A stretch of DNA of 64,000 nt from Geodermatophilus sp. DSM 45219. GTDB lineage: Bacteria > Actinomycetota > Actinomycetes > Mycobacteriales > Geodermatophilaceae. A program made the position numbers and the translations under genes. The stretch covers positions 1 through 64,000 of the forward strand of contig NZ_FNIQ01000004.1 in NCBI RefSeq assembly GCF_900104025.1, read 5' to 3'. The first letter of the stretch is position 1. Each line of letters starts with the position of its first letter. A model generated the notes under the pieces. The model saw only the letters and a program-made list of their open reading frames with translations, did not search any database and was not told the DNA's origin. Below, piece after piece: positions 1 through 8,155 of the stretch.

Positions 1-56
1 TCGGCTGGCTCACCCCCATAGAGTTCGAGAACCGACCATCCATGACCGTGGCATGA
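1..56 (+). pseudogene. IS3-family transposase (OrfB) C-terminal remnant, cut by the window edge
   Basis: The frame open from base 3 reads GWLTPIEFENRPSMTVA and stops at 54-56. A Gly-Trp-x-(S/T)-Pro-x-E-(F/Y)-E string is the usual C-terminal end of IS3-type integrase OrfB (the LGW-SP-EFE motif). The rest of the gene lies outside the window, so I cannot tell whether the upstream part is intact. It is followed after about 80 bases by what looks like the start of an OrfA, which suggests scrambled or nested IS3 debris. The family call rests on this short motif only. Confidence 0.55.
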
Positions 57-137
57 AGTCCAGCCAAGCGACTCCACGGAACGCGGGGCACACCACCTCA
101 CCTGTGAGGCTGCGGCCTCGCTGGGAGGGCCAGCATC

Positions 138-293
138 GTGCCCAAGCCGTTCCCCCGAGGAGTTCTCCGGCGGGACGTGATCGCGGTTGCCCGGCAGGGT
201 GATCAGTCGATCACGAAGGTCGCCCAGAGCTTCGGGTCCCACTCGTCCGACGCCTGGGGCCGTCGGACCGAGGCGGCTCCAGCAACACCGTGA
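138..293 (+). pseudogene. IS3-family OrfA N-terminal remnant
   Basis: A GTG at 138 preceded by GGGAGGG gives a reading frame beginning VPKPFPRGVLRRDVIAVARQ, followed by GDQSITKVAQSFG. This resembles the opening of IS3 OrfA proteins (typically MPKPYPxEFRxDVVAVARxGE... followed by a helix-turn-helix). Similarity seems to end near base 236; the frame then runs through unrelated sequence (SHSSDAWGRR...) and stops at 291-293, just before the convergent exporter gene. The helix-turn-helix and coiled coil are missing, so it should be non-functional. Confidence 0.5.
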
Positions 294-296
294 CCC

Positions 297-941
297 TCAG
301 GCCGGAGCCGGGCGCGCCCTGTCGGTGGCGAGCTTCACCGCGAGGACGCCGAGCACGCCGCCCATCAGGTAGCGCTGGGCGCGCATCCAGGTCGGCCTGG
401 CCGACAGGAACCGAGCCAGGCCACCGGCGAAGACGACGATCAACGCGTTGACGCTGAGCGCGATGGCGATCTGCGTGCCGCCGAGCACGAGGCTCTGCAG
501 CGCCACGGGCGGACCGCTGGGGTCGATGAACTGCGGCAGCAGCGACACGTAGAGGATCGCGATCTTGGGGTTGAGCAGGTTCGTGAACAGCCCCATGGCG
601 AACAACCGACGCGGCCGGTCCACGGGGAGCTCGCGTGGCGCGAAGGCGTTCGTGCCGCCGGGCCGCAGAGCCTGCCAGGCCAGGTAGAGCAGGTAGGCGG
701 CACCGGCGAACTTCAGCGCTGTGTACGCGGCGGGAACGACGACGAACACCGTGGCGAGTCCGGCCGCGGCCGCTGCGAGGTACACGAGGAAACCGGCCGC
801 CACCCCGAGCAGTGAGATCAGACCGGCCCGCCGGCCCTGGGTGATGGACCTGGACGCCAGGTAGATCATGTTCGGCCCTGGAGTGAGGACCAGACCCAAC
901 GCGACGAGCGTGATGCCGAGCACCGCCGACATGGAGACCAT
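297..941 (-). CDS. LysE/RhtB-family amino-acid or metabolite exporter
   Basis: 214-residue polytopic inner-membrane protein of the LysE/RhtB superfamily, which export amino acids or related small metabolites. The N-terminus carries the family signature around TPGPNMIYLASRSITQGRRA (about residues 20-40), followed by hydrophobic segments and the mid-protein GLFTNLLNPKIAILYVSLLP stretch (about 115-135), a hallmark of the family. Length fits the usual 200-220 residues. I chose the ATG at 941 because GGGAGG lies about 9 bases upstream; an in-frame upstream ATG at 995 would add a basic, non-membrane extension. It stands alone beside IS3 debris. Substrate cannot be read from sequence. Confidence 0.88.
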   Translation of the reverse strand: MVSMSAVLGITLVALGLVLTPGPNMIYLASRSITQGRRAGLISLLGVAAGFLVYLAAAAAGLATVFVVVPAAYTALKFAGAAYLLYLAWQALRPGGTNAFAPRELPVDRPRRLFAMGLFTNLLNPKIAILYVSLLPQFIDPSGPPVALQSLVLGGTQIAIALSVNALIVVFAGGLARFLSARPTWMRAQRYLMGGVLGVLAVKLATDRARPAPA

Positions 942-1283
942 GAACTCCCGTCCTCCCGGAGCTGTTGACCCGCGTCGACGGGGACCCTGCCACACGGCCG
1001 GTGGGACAACCGCACACGACCAGCCCGAACGCCACAGGCACCGCCAGGCCCCAGGTGTCGGCCATGTCCCTCACCACTGAACATCGAGCACGGCCGTCGC
1101 GTCGTCTGCAGCCTGCAGCGGCCCCGCCAGACCGGACTAATCGCTAGGAGCCCACGACGGAAACCTCGCGTCCGGCCGAAGGCCCCTGAGTGTGGCGGCC
1201 GTGTACCCCACGGTCAGATGGCTTGGTCTGATCAGAGCCGTCTCGTCGGGAAAGGGATGTCAGGCGGTGGACTGCTGGTCGGC
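942..1283. other. Intergenic, no recognisable gene
   Basis: 342 bases between two leftward genes. Short frames exist, including a minus-strand one near 1080-1050 that reads like a hydrophobic leader, but none has a convincing ribosome site, family motif or length. It presumably holds the terminator of the monooxygenase gene and the promoter of the exporter; I see no clear hairpin or consensus promoter. Confidence 0.5.
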
Positions 1284-2489
1284 TCAGGGCTGTGTGAGCG
1301 CTGAGGGCGAGTAGTCGGGCAGCTCGATGCTGTTCACCGGCGGCGGGGTGACCAGGGGGACGACTCGACTCACGGCGCGGCCGATCGGCCCGCCGATGAG
1401 GCGGAGGTTCTGGCGCATCACCTTCCGGCGCCATTCAACGCGGGGGTGTCCGTGATGTGGGACGAAGGTCTGTGCGCGATCGGTCTGGGGGCGCAGGATC
1501 TGCTCGTAACGGGTGAACGCTGCCGGGATGTCATCTGGGGTCGCGCCCAGTTCCCCGGCCAGCACGTAGGCGCCGGCCAGCGCGCTGGTCGTGCCGGTGC
1601 CGAAGGGGCCGGCACACCAGGCCGCGTCACCGAGCAGGGCCACCCGCCCGGAGTGCCAGGTGGGAAGGCGGATCTGGGCGATCTGGTCGGTGTAGAGCGG
1701 GGCGTCGTCGAGTGCGGCGAGGATGCGTGGGGTCTCCCACTCGAGGTCGCCGTACGTTGCTCGCAGGACCCCGACGACGGTGTCCCGGTCGAGGCGGTCC
1801 AGCCCCCGGATGTCGGTCTTCAGGCTCAGCATTGCCCGGGTGGTCCCGACGTTGTCCGGGCGCAGGTGGACCAGACGCCCGTTGCCACCGACGTGGATCC
1901 GCCACTGCCGGTCGTCGTCCTCGGCGCGGGGGATGGTGAGGTAGGCCGCGAAGAGCCCGAGCTCGTGCACCCCGGTGTCGGGGAACAGCAACCGGCGGGT
2001 CCGGGACCGCGAGCCCTCGGCGACCACGACGGCGTCGAACCGGCGGACAGGTGCCTGGTCGAACTCGACATCGACACCGTGCCCGTCGTCGTGCAGGGCC
2101 GTGATGTGGTCCCCGAAGACGTACTGCGACGAGCTCGCGGAGTGGTCGTAGAGCACGCGGGCCAGCTGCCCGCGCAAGACCTCCAGCTCTGCGGTGGGGC
2201 TGCCGTCGGAATCACCGGCGCCGGCGGGGAACGAGGCGTAGGTGCTGCCGTCCTCGTCGACGAAGGCCATGCCGGTCTCGCGGGTGTGATGGCTCCGGAT
2301 GTCGTCCTCGAGCCCCATCCTGCGCAGCACCTCGCGCCCGGTGCCGCGCACGTCGACGTTCTGGCCCTCGTCGCGCAGGTGGTCGAAGCGCTCGACCACG
2401 GTGACGTCCCACCCGGCTGCGGCCAGCCACGACGCTGCGGTGGGTCCGGCGATGCTCGCACCGGAGATGAGGATGCTCGGCCTGCTCAT
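1284..2489 (-). CDS. FAD-dependent aromatic-type monooxygenase (PHBH/TetX-like fold)
   Basis: 401-residue class A flavoprotein monooxygenase. The N-terminal Rossmann motif appears as ISGASIAGPTAASWLAAAGW (residues 6-25), with the acidic VVER end of beta-2 that binds the ADP ribose, and a second FAD motif LLGDAAWCAGPFGTGTTSAL near 280-300 (the GD motif). Such enzymes hydroxylate aromatic or polyketide-like substrates and sometimes inactivate antibiotics, including tetracyclines. Start ATG 2489 has AGAGGACC upstream. It is transcribed divergently from a MarR regulator 91 bases away, so it is probably the regulator's target and may detoxify the ligand the regulator senses. The substrate is unknown. 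Confidence 0.85.
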   Translation of the reverse strand: MSRPSILISGASIAGPTAASWLAAAGWDVTVVERFDHLRDEGQNVDVRGTGREVLRRMGLEDDIRSHHTRETGMAFVDEDGSTYASFPAGAGDSDGSPTAELEVLRGQLARVLYDHSASSSQYVFGDHITALHDDGHGVDVEFDQAPVRRFDAVVVAEGSRSRTRRLLFPDTGVHELGLFAAYLTIPRAEDDDRQWRIHVGGNGRLVHLRPDNVGTTRAMLSLKTDIRGLDRLDRDTVVGVLRATYGDLEWETPRILAALDDAPLYTDQIAQIRLPTWHSGRVALLGDAAWCAGPFGTGTTSALAGAYVLAGELGATPDDIPAAFTRYEQILRPQTDRAQTFVPHHGHPRVEWRRKVMRQNLRLIGGPIGRAVSRVVPLVTPPPVNSIELPDYSPSALTQP

Positions 2490-2530
2490 GGTGGTCCTCT
2501 CGACGATCCGGTGTGGTCGGTCCACCACCC

Positions 2531-2556
2531 TTACCCCGGTCGGTAAACAAGTTAAC
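2531..2556. promoter_or_regulatory. Candidate MarR operator between divergent genes
   Basis: In the gap between the monooxygenase and marR starts, TTACC-CCGGTC-GGTAA (2531-2546) is an inverted repeat, followed by the palindrome GTTAAC (2551-2556). It is the only A/T-rich stretch in the region and the expected place for a divergent promoter and an autoregulatory MarR site. No MarR consensus applies universally, so the assignment rests on position and symmetry. Confidence 0.45.
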
Positions 2557-2580
2557 GATCAGCGGTGATTAGATGCGCGC

Positions 2581-3078
2581 GTGAGCGAGGAGACGGTGCG
2601 CGAGGCCGACGCCGCGGTCCGGAGAGAACCGGCGTTGTCCGATCTGGACGACACCACCCTGGCGGTCCGCCGCCTGATCAGCGCCGCACACGACCTCACC
2701 ATCCGCACGGCCCACCGCACGGGGATGAACGTCAGCGACATGACTGCGGTCATGCAGCTGAGTGAGCACGGGCCCATGGGCGTCGCCGAGCTCGCCCGGC
2801 GGCTCGGGGTCTCCTCGCCGGCCGTCAGCGTGCTGGTCGACCGCCTCGAACGGGCCGGTCACGTCCAGCGGGTCCGCGACACCGTCGACCGCCGCCGGGT
2901 GCGCATCACCGACACCCCGGCGGGACGCGCGGCAACGACAGACGCCTGGTTGCCGGCAATCAGAGAGATCGACCAGGTCGGGCGGTCGCTGTCGGACGCA
3001 GAACACGTCGCGGCACGTGAGCTGCTCGACCGGCTGACCGCCGCAATGCTCCGCGAGGACCATGCCCCCGGCGCGTGA
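2581..3078 (+). CDS. MarR-family transcriptional regulator
   Basis: 165-residue winged-helix DNA-binding protein. The central region shows the MarR recognition module, MGVAELARRLGVSSPAVSVL (about residues 65-84) followed by VDRLERAGHVQRVRDTVDRR (wing with the conserved D-R-R). Members usually act as dimeric repressors released by small phenolics or antibiotics. Start is GTG 2581; the nearer upstream ATG runs straight into a stop. It is divergent from the FAD monooxygenase and probably represses it and itself. The frame remains open beyond the stop to 3225, giving a protein-like tail that may be an eroded C-terminal extension. Confidence 0.88.
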   Translation: MSEETVREADAAVRREPALSDLDDTTLAVRRLISAAHDLTIRTAHRTGMNVSDMTAVMQLSEHGPMGVAELARRLGVSSPAVSVLVDRLERAGHVQRVRDTVDRRRVRITDTPAGRAATTDAWLPAIREIDQVGRSLSDAEHVAARELLDRLTAAMLREDHAPGA

Positions 3079-3336
3079 CCGCCGACCCGGGACCGCCCGG
3101 TACGAGGCGATCGCACGCACGCGGGGCTGAACGAGGTCCTGACCCGGAACCTCGTGCGGGTGGCGCGCTTCGCCGGGCAGCGCCTGGCCGGCCACGGCTT
3201 GCACCCCGCCCTCAGCGCGGCATGATCACCACACCCGACGTGTCCGGGAGACGGGGTCAGGGTCCGTAGCGCGATGAGTCCGTCCTCGCGGCGCAGTCGA
3301 ACTCATCAGACGAATGCAACCGATGAGGGGTCAGCC

Positions 3337-3981
3337 GTGACGCAGATGGTCCGAGTGCACAACTTCATGCTCTCCAGTGACGGCTACGGCGCCGGTGAGG
3401 GACAGAGCCTGGAACGCCCGTTCGGCCACGCCGACCCCATGCAGCTCGGCGCCTGGGCCTTCGCGACGGCCAGCTGGCCCAACCGGAGCGACCCGGGAGG
3501 GAGCCGCGGTCTGGACGACTACATGGTCCGGGACTTCCACCGCAACATCGGCGCCGAGATCATGGGCCGGAACAAGTTCGGCCCGCAGCGCGGTCCCTGG
3601 GCCGACCACGAGTGGCGGGGCTGGTGGGGCCAGGAGCCGCCGTTCCACACGCCGGTCTTCGTCATGACCCACCACGAGCGGCCCTCCTTCAGCCTGTCCG
3701 ACACGACCTTCCACTTCATCGGCGGCGACCCGGCCACCGTGCTGCACCGAGCGTTCCAGGCGGCCGAGGGCAAGGACGTCCGGTTGGGCGGCGGCGCCAC
3801 CACCATCCGCCAGTTCCTCGACGCCGACCTCATCGACACCCTGCACGTCGCCGTCGCCCCGGTGCAGCTCGGCGCCGGCTCCCGGCTGTGGAGGTCCCCC
3901 GAGGAACTCCGTGACCGGTACCACTGTGACGTCGTGCCCAGCCCCAGCGGCGTCGTCCACCACCTCTTCTGGCGGCGCTGA
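3337..3981 (+). CDS. RibD C-terminal-domain (dihydrofolate-reductase-like) oxidoreductase
   Basis: 214-residue protein of the RibD-C/DHFR-like superfamily, NADPH-dependent reductases often found singly in actinobacteria. The N-terminus VRVHNFMLSSDGY matches the family opening (V-x-N-x-(S/T)-L-D-G), and the C-terminal half has VRLGGGATTIRQFLDADLID (the G-G-x-x-x-x-(R/Q) cofactor loop) and VAPVQLGAGSRLW. GTG 3337 is preferred, with AGGGG six bases upstream; an ATG at 3346 is an alternative. The physiological substrate is not riboflavin, since no rib genes are nearby. It appears monocistronic. Confidence 0.85.
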   Translation: MTQMVRVHNFMLSSDGYGAGEGQSLERPFGHADPMQLGAWAFATASWPNRSDPGGSRGLDDYMVRDFHRNIGAEIMGRNKFGPQRGPWADHEWRGWWGQEPPFHTPVFVMTHHERPSFSLSDTTFHFIGGDPATVLHRAFQAAEGKDVRLGGGATTIRQFLDADLIDTLHVAVAPVQLGAGSRLWRSPEELRDRYHCDVVPSPSGVVHHLFWRR

Positions 3982-4115
3982 CGCGGCCATGGGAGGAATC
4001 TGCGACGGCGACGTTCGGACGGGTCAGGCAGGCCGCCTGCGACGTCCTGCACGGGATCGCTGAGCGGCTACCCCCACGTCGTGTTGCGGCCAACCGGCTC
4101 GCCCGGCTTCGCGGG

Positions 4116-4604
4116 TCACCGCCTGCATCCGGACCAGGAACCGGGTCGGTGGCGCTGAGGCTCACCTGGCGGATCGAGTGCAAGGTCCAGGTCGTCGAGG
4201 TCGAACCACTGGCCGGATGGTGGTTGGTCGGCCATCGGGTCGGTCCAGCGCAGCCGGACCCGGTCGGGGCGGACCTCCACCAGCCGGGCCTCGTGCCACT
4301 CGAACCGGCCGAGCGGGCGGACCCACCACGGTTCGGCGAGGCGGGACAGGCCGAGTACGCGCACGGTCGCCAGTGCCTCGTCGTGGCTGCTGACGCTGCC
4401 GAGGGGAGCGCCGAAAGTGGTCACGGCCAGCCAGCCGCCGGAGGTGGGGACCACACGACCCAGGAGCTCGCCGTCCTCGTCGCGGCGGACGTCCTCGGGT
4501 GTGGGGATGCCGGGCCACGACTCCTGGACCGCCTGGACGATCGTGGCGGTGGAGTCGCGCAGCCGGGGGAGGTCGCCGTTCGCTGTCCCGCAGGGATCCC
4601 CCAT
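4116..4604 (-). CDS. Conserved-looking hypothetical protein
   Basis: 162-residue soluble protein with no signal peptide or membrane segment. I do not recognise a family. It is rich in Trp, Asp and Arg, with strings such as ESWPGIPTPEDVRRDEDGEL, LAVTTFGAPLGSVSSHDEAL and an acidic C-terminal WFDLDDLDLALDPPG. Codon use matches its neighbours, supporting it as a real gene. The start is uncertain: ATG 4604 lacks a ribosome-binding site and the frame is open further upstream without clear protein character. Confidence 0.55.
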   Translation of the reverse strand: MGDPCGTANGDLPRLRDSTATIVQAVQESWPGIPTPEDVRRDEDGELLGRVVPTSGGWLAVTTFGAPLGSVSSHDEALATVRVLGLSRLAEPWWVRPLGRFEWHEARLVEVRPDRVRLRWTDPMADQPPSGQWFDLDDLDLALDPPGEPQRHRPGSWSGCRR

Positions 4605-5051
4605 GGGAGGGTGCGCGGGCCGGGCGGAACCGACGCCAGATGTGGCGACGCTCCGCACGCCGTTCGTCGAGTGGCCAGGGCAGCACAAGCCGGGGCTCGG
4701 CGAGCACACCAGGGTGGTGCCGCCGGGGCGGCTGCGGCCGGCTCCGACGGAACGACGGGGGCCATGGCCGACGAGAGGCAGCCCCCGGAAGACATGGCCG
4801 CCCAGGTCGCGGACGGCGGCGCGCGGCCACGCTTGAGGCCCCGATCGTGGGCGTCCGAGAGCTGCGGCAGTGGTCGACCCCCCTTGGCCTCATGACTCCC
4901 GAGCGGCGTTTCGCCTGCGCGCATCGGAGTGGCGGGGAGCGGCGATCTCCCAGCAGGAGATCGAGCTGCACTCGACTTCGGCGCCGCGCTGCCTGTCGGC
5001 TGCCCGTGAAACGTCGTGGCGCACCCGCGAGCCGGCGTCGAGGATGGGTTG
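4605..5051. other. Intergenic, no supported gene
   Basis: 447 bases between the divergent hypothetical protein and the hydrolase. Several overlapping frames are open in this GC-rich stretch, including a minus-strand one around 4610-4720 with partly protein-like composition, but none has a start, ribosome site or motif I can defend. It may contain a decayed gene and the divergent promoters. Confidence 0.4.
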
Positions 5052-5942
5052 ATGTCCGCCGAGCACCTTGGGAGTCCCGCCGCGCCAGCAGAGCGCCTCG
5101 TGCGCGTCGATGGTGGTTACGAGCTCTGGGTCCGGGAGAGCGGTGACCCCGCGGGGAGCCCGGTGCTGCTCGTCATGGGTGCGGCCTCCGCCGGGGTCGC
5201 CTGGCCGGAGGCGCTGGTGGCGCGGCTGGGTCGCCGCCACCGCGTGGTGGTGTGGGACCACCGCGACACCGGCCGCTCGACCCGGGCGTTCGACGAGCGC
5301 CCCTACGCGCTGCGCGACCTGGCCGGCGACGCCGTCGCCGTGCTCGATGCCCTCGGCGTCGACCGGGCGCACGCCGTGGGTATGTCGATGGGCGGCTACC
5401 TGGTGCAGCTGCTGCTGCTCGACCACCCTGACCGTCTGCTCTCCGCGACGCTGTTCTGCACCGGCGCCCTGCCCGGGGCTCCCGGCCAGGAGGTGCCCGG
5501 ACCGTCGGAGGAGTTGCTCGCGCTGTGGGCGACCCTCGGCGAGCCGCGCGATGAGGCCGCCGAGCTCGACTGGCGGGTCGAGCACTGGCGCGTGCTGAAC
5601 GGTGGCCAGGTCCCCTTCGATGCCGCCGAGTTCCGAGCCATGGAGCAGCGGGTGATCGCCCACGGTGGACCGCCGGATGCCAGTTCGGCCACCGCGCACG
5701 CCCGTGCCGGCACCGAGGGGCTCGAGCGCGGCGCCGAACTAGCCGCGGTGACCACGCCGGTGCTCGTCATCGAGGCGCCCGCCGACCCTGCTTACCCGCC
5801 GCCGAACGCCGAGCACCTCCAGCGGGCGATCGGCTCCGCGCACCTGGTGCAGGTGCCGGGTATGGGCCACGCGCTGCCCAGCGCCGTGCTGGCTCTTCTC
5901 GGCGACGCGCTGGAGACCCACTTCGACGCTGCTGGCCGCTGA
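5052..5942 (+). CDS. Alpha/beta hydrolase
   Basis: 296-residue alpha/beta-fold hydrolase without signal peptide, so cytoplasmic. The nucleophile elbow G-M-S-M-G places the catalytic Ser at residue 112; WDHRDTGRST after beta-4 is the typical oxyanion-region HRDTG string of this subfamily; an acid is offered in VIEAPADPAYPP and the catalytic His in PGMGHALP near the C-terminus. ATG 5052 follows AGGATGGG. Close relatives include esterases, epoxide-hydrolase-like and polyketide-cyclase-associated proteins; the substrate cannot be predicted. It stands alone. Confidence 0.85.
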   Translation: MSAEHLGSPAAPAERLVRVDGGYELWVRESGDPAGSPVLLVMGAASAGVAWPEALVARLGRRHRVVVWDHRDTGRSTRAFDERPYALRDLAGDAVAVLDALGVDRAHAVGMSMGGYLVQLLLLDHPDRLLSATLFCTGALPGAPGQEVPGPSEELLALWATLGEPRDEAAELDWRVEHWRVLNGGQVPFDAAEFRAMEQRVIAHGGPPDASSATAHARAGTEGLERGAELAAVTTPVLVIEAPADPAYPPPNAEHLQRAIGSAHLVQVPGMGHALPSAVLALLGDALETHFDAAGR

Positions 5943-6447
5943 GCTCGTCACCCCGCCCCGCCAACGACCTGACCAGCGATCCCGCAGGGATCGGTGACCG
6001 GGTCCTGGGCGCGTGCAGTGGGTCGGTGTCGGGAGTGGTCGCCGCGCCGCTGGCTGACCCGACCAGGCTCACGGTCAGCCGAGCCAGTCGATCCGGCCGC
6101 CATGGGGCGCGGTGTGCGCCAGCGGCCGACCGTCGAGGGGCAGTACGGCGTACGGTCCCCATCCGCCGGGGTGTGGTTGCCCTGTGCCGGGGACCATGCC
6201 GGCCCTCCTTGCGCGATCCAGCGCACCGGCAGGCTGCGCACCCGGTCGACGATCGCCGCGGGGTGGGCCTCGTCGACGTAGGGCAGCCGGGTCGCGCAGG
6301 AGCCGCCCAGCAGGCTGGGCGGCCCCTGCGCGGCGATCGCCGCGGCGGCCGCATCAAGCCGCGGCGGCGCTCGGCCTCGACCGGGCCGGGCCGGGCCGGA
6401 CCAGGGCGCGCCTCGTACCGCGCTGCGCGGCGAGGTGCTGCGCCTGG
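5943..6447. other. Intergenic with degenerate coding signal
   Basis: 505 bases between convergent genes. On the minus strand around 6360-6190 one frame reads LDAAAAAIAAQGPPSLLGGS then CATRLPYVDEAHPAAIVDRV, which is protein-like but has no start codon upstream before running into the HXXEE gene. It ends near a small frame with a strong ribosome site (6075-6197, listed separately). I read this as a decayed gene rather than a functional one. Confidence 0.35.
6075..6197 (-). CDS. Small hypothetical ORF (40 aa) with strong ribosome-binding site
   Basis: ATG 6197 is preceded by AAGGAGGGCCGGC, one of the best Shine-Dalgarno matches in the window. The frame encodes 40 residues, MVPGTGQPHPGGWGPYAVLP followed by LDGRPLAHTAPHGGRIDWLG, and stops at 6075-6077. 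It could be a genuine small protein, or the surviving last part of a larger gene whose upstream portion (in a different frame at 6360-6200) was lost by frameshift. No family recognised. Confidence 0.35.
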   Translation of the reverse strand: MVPGTGQPHPGGWGPYAVLPLDGRPLAHTAPHGGRIDWLG

Positions 6448-7023
6448 TCAGTGGAGGAACAGGACACCGATCGCCGCCGCGGCCATCAGAGCGCCCCACC
6501 CAGCGGCTGCCGCGGTCTGCCGAGCAGTGAGCAGGTGTTCCCGGCGTGAGCGCTGCAGGACGAGCGCGGTGGCGGGCAGGCCCAGGCACGCGGCGGTGAG
6601 CATGCCGGGTGAGTACTCGGAGAAGGCGACCGCGGTGCCCAGGTGGAAGAGGGCATTGAGGCCGAACTGGATCTGGGCGGCAACCGCGAGGACGGTCCAT
6701 CCGCGGCGCCGCGTGTGGTTACGACTGGCTTGAGCCGCCCGGTAGGAGGCGGTGGAGACGAGCAGCAGCAGCGGAACGTGCGAGGTCGCGAACGCGAGGG
6801 TGGTCATCGGGCCGAAGTGGTCGGTGACCCATGCAGCGAAAGTGGGCAGTTCTTCGAGGGTGTGCAGCAAGAAGTAGGCGCTGGGCACGAAGAGCCACCA
6901 AGAGCCTCCGAGGGAGCCGTAGCCGGGTTGACCGACGCTGGCCTGGCCACTGCCGACATCGCTGCGACCAGCGGCGCCGGCAGGCACCGGCCCGGTCCGG
7001 GAGGTCGTCGTCGTCTCGGTCAT
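6448..7023 (-). CDS. HXXEE-domain membrane protein
   Basis: 191-residue polytopic membrane protein. The motif HTLEEL (about residues 54-59) is the His-x-x-Glu-Glu signature of the HXXEE family, within LFVPSAYFLLHTLEELPTFA. Later segments such as LAVAAQIQFGLNALFHLGTA and GWGALMAAAAIGVLFLH are membrane-spanning. The biochemical role of the family is unknown. It starts inside the stop of the upstream CDF exporter (ATGA overlap at 7020-7023), so the two are translationally coupled and probably share the ArsR-controlled promoter, hinting at a part in metal handling. Confidence 0.8.
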   Translation of the reverse strand: MTETTTTSRTGPVPAGAAGRSDVGSGQASVGQPGYGSLGGSWWLFVPSAYFLLHTLEELPTFAAWVTDHFGPMTTLAFATSHVPLLLLVSTASYRAAQASRNHTRRRGWTVLAVAAQIQFGLNALFHLGTAVAFSEYSPGMLTAACLGLPATALVLQRSRREHLLTARQTAAAAGWGALMAAAAIGVLFLH

Positions 7024-8105
7024 CGAAGACCCCGGCTCGAGGGACCGGCGTGCTCACGCGCCGGGCTGGTGGTGATGGTGGCGGCGGTCAGCCGGGGCAC
7101 GCTGGCGGTCAGGTGCTGCTCGGCGTGCGCGGCCACGCCGTGGGCCTGCATCACGGTCAGGCCCGGGTCGACCGCGAGGTCGACCTCGGCGCGCAGGGTG
7201 TGCCCGATCCAGCGCAGACGCAGCTGCGGGACCTCCCGCACTCCGGGCACGGTGGTCACGGCGTGGTCGGCGGCGTCGACCAGGGCCGGGTCGACGGCGT
7301 CCATGATCCGGCCGAACACCTCGCGGGCGGCATCTCGCAGGACGGCGAGGATCGCGACCGCGATGAGCAGGCCGATGATCGGATCAGCCAGCGGAAGGCC
7401 AACAGCCAGCCCGCCGGCGCTGAGGAGGACCGCCAGGCTGGTGAAGCCGTCGGTACGCGCGTGCAGCCCGTCGGCGACCAGGGCCGCGGACCCGATCCGC
7501 CGGCCCACCCGGATGCGGTAGCGGGCGACCAGCTCGTTACCGGCGAAGCCGACCAGCCCCGCAGCGGCCACCGCGAGCAGGTGGGTGACCGGGCGCGGGT
7601 CCAGCAGGCGGTCCACCGCGGCCCACCCGGCGAGGACGGCACTGGCGGCGATGGCGATCACGATCAGGATCCCGGCCAGGTCCTCAGCGCGCCCGTAGCC
7701 GTAGGTGAAACGGCGGGTGGCCGGCCGGGAGGCCAGGGCGAACGCGACGAACAGCGGCACCGCGGTCAGGGCGTCGACGCCGTTGTGCACCGTGTCGCTG
7801 AGCAGCGCCACCGAGCCTGACGCCACGGCGACCACCGCCTGCGCGGCAGCCGTCACTCCCAGTCCCACCACGCTGACCACCAGCGCCTGCCGACCGGCCG
7901 CATCCGCCTCGAGCGCGTCGTCGACCCGTTCGGTGGCCTCGTGCCGGTGCCCGCCCAACAGCTCCGAGACAGCGTGTCGCACCCGGCCTGCGATGCCAGG
8001 CCCACGCTCGTCCTGGTGGCCAGGTTCATGGCTGTGTCCGTGGTCGTGCACCTGCACGGACGCCGAGATGGTGGGCCGGGACTCTGCGCAGGTCACGGCG
8101 AACAT
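7020..8105 (-). CDS. Cation diffusion facilitator (CDF) metal exporter
   Basis: 361-residue divalent-cation:proton antiporter that removes metals such as Zn, Co or Ni from the cytoplasm. The N-terminal tail is His-rich (HDHGHSHEPGH). Metal-site motifs are visible: LLSDTVHNGVDAL in TM2 (D...HN..D) and ALVADGLHARTDGFTSL in TM5 (D-x3-...D); a C-terminal cytoplasmic domain follows from about residue 260. ATG 8105 has no clear ribosome site and abuts the candidate ArsR operator, so a leaderless start or a later GTG just before the His-rich tail is possible. Divergent from the ArsR sensor, first gene of a two-gene operon. Confidence 0.9.
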   Translation of the reverse strand: MFAVTCAESRPTISASVQVHDHGHSHEPGHQDERGPGIAGRVRHAVSELLGGHRHEATERVDDALEADAAGRQALVVSVVGLGVTAAAQAVVAVASGSVALLSDTVHNGVDALTAVPLFVAFALASRPATRRFTYGYGRAEDLAGILIVIAIAASAVLAGWAAVDRLLDPRPVTHLLAVAAAGLVGFAGNELVARYRIRVGRRIGSAALVADGLHARTDGFTSLAVLLSAGGLAVGLPLADPIIGLLIAVAILAVLRDAAREVFGRIMDAVDPALVDAADHAVTTVPGVREVPQLRLRWIGHTLRAEVDLAVDPGLTVMQAHGVAAHAEQHLTASVPRLTAATITTSPAREHAGPSSRGLR

Positions 8106-8111
8106 TAACCG

Positions 8112-8127
8112 ACATCTTCACAGATGT
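8112..8127. promoter_or_regulatory. Candidate ArsR/SmtB-family operator
   Basis: ACATCT-TCAC-AGATGT is a perfect 6-bp inverted repeat lying between the CDF exporter start (8105) and the arsR start (8156), and a further GCAGATG half-site follows at 8128-8134. Its size and position suit an ArsR-family dimer controlling both directions. Assignment is by position and symmetry. Confidence 0.55.
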
Positions 8128-8155
8128 GCAGATGAACGCGTGAGATGATCGGCGT

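Noticed and set aside
211-1077. Long minus-strand frame overlapping the LysE exporter, opening with a hydrophobic leader-like stretch
   Set aside because: It is antisense-frame shadow of a clear membrane protein; Arg/His/Pro-rich composition past residue 40 is not protein-like.
1446-2546. Plus-strand 366-codon frame opposite the FAD monooxygenase
   Set aside because: Gly/Val/Arg-rich shadow without motifs; the opposite strand has both FAD signatures and a ribosome site.
6026-6733. Plus-strand 235-codon frame across the 6 kb gap
   Set aside because: Arg/Ala-rich, overlaps the HXXEE gene, no ribosome site or motif.
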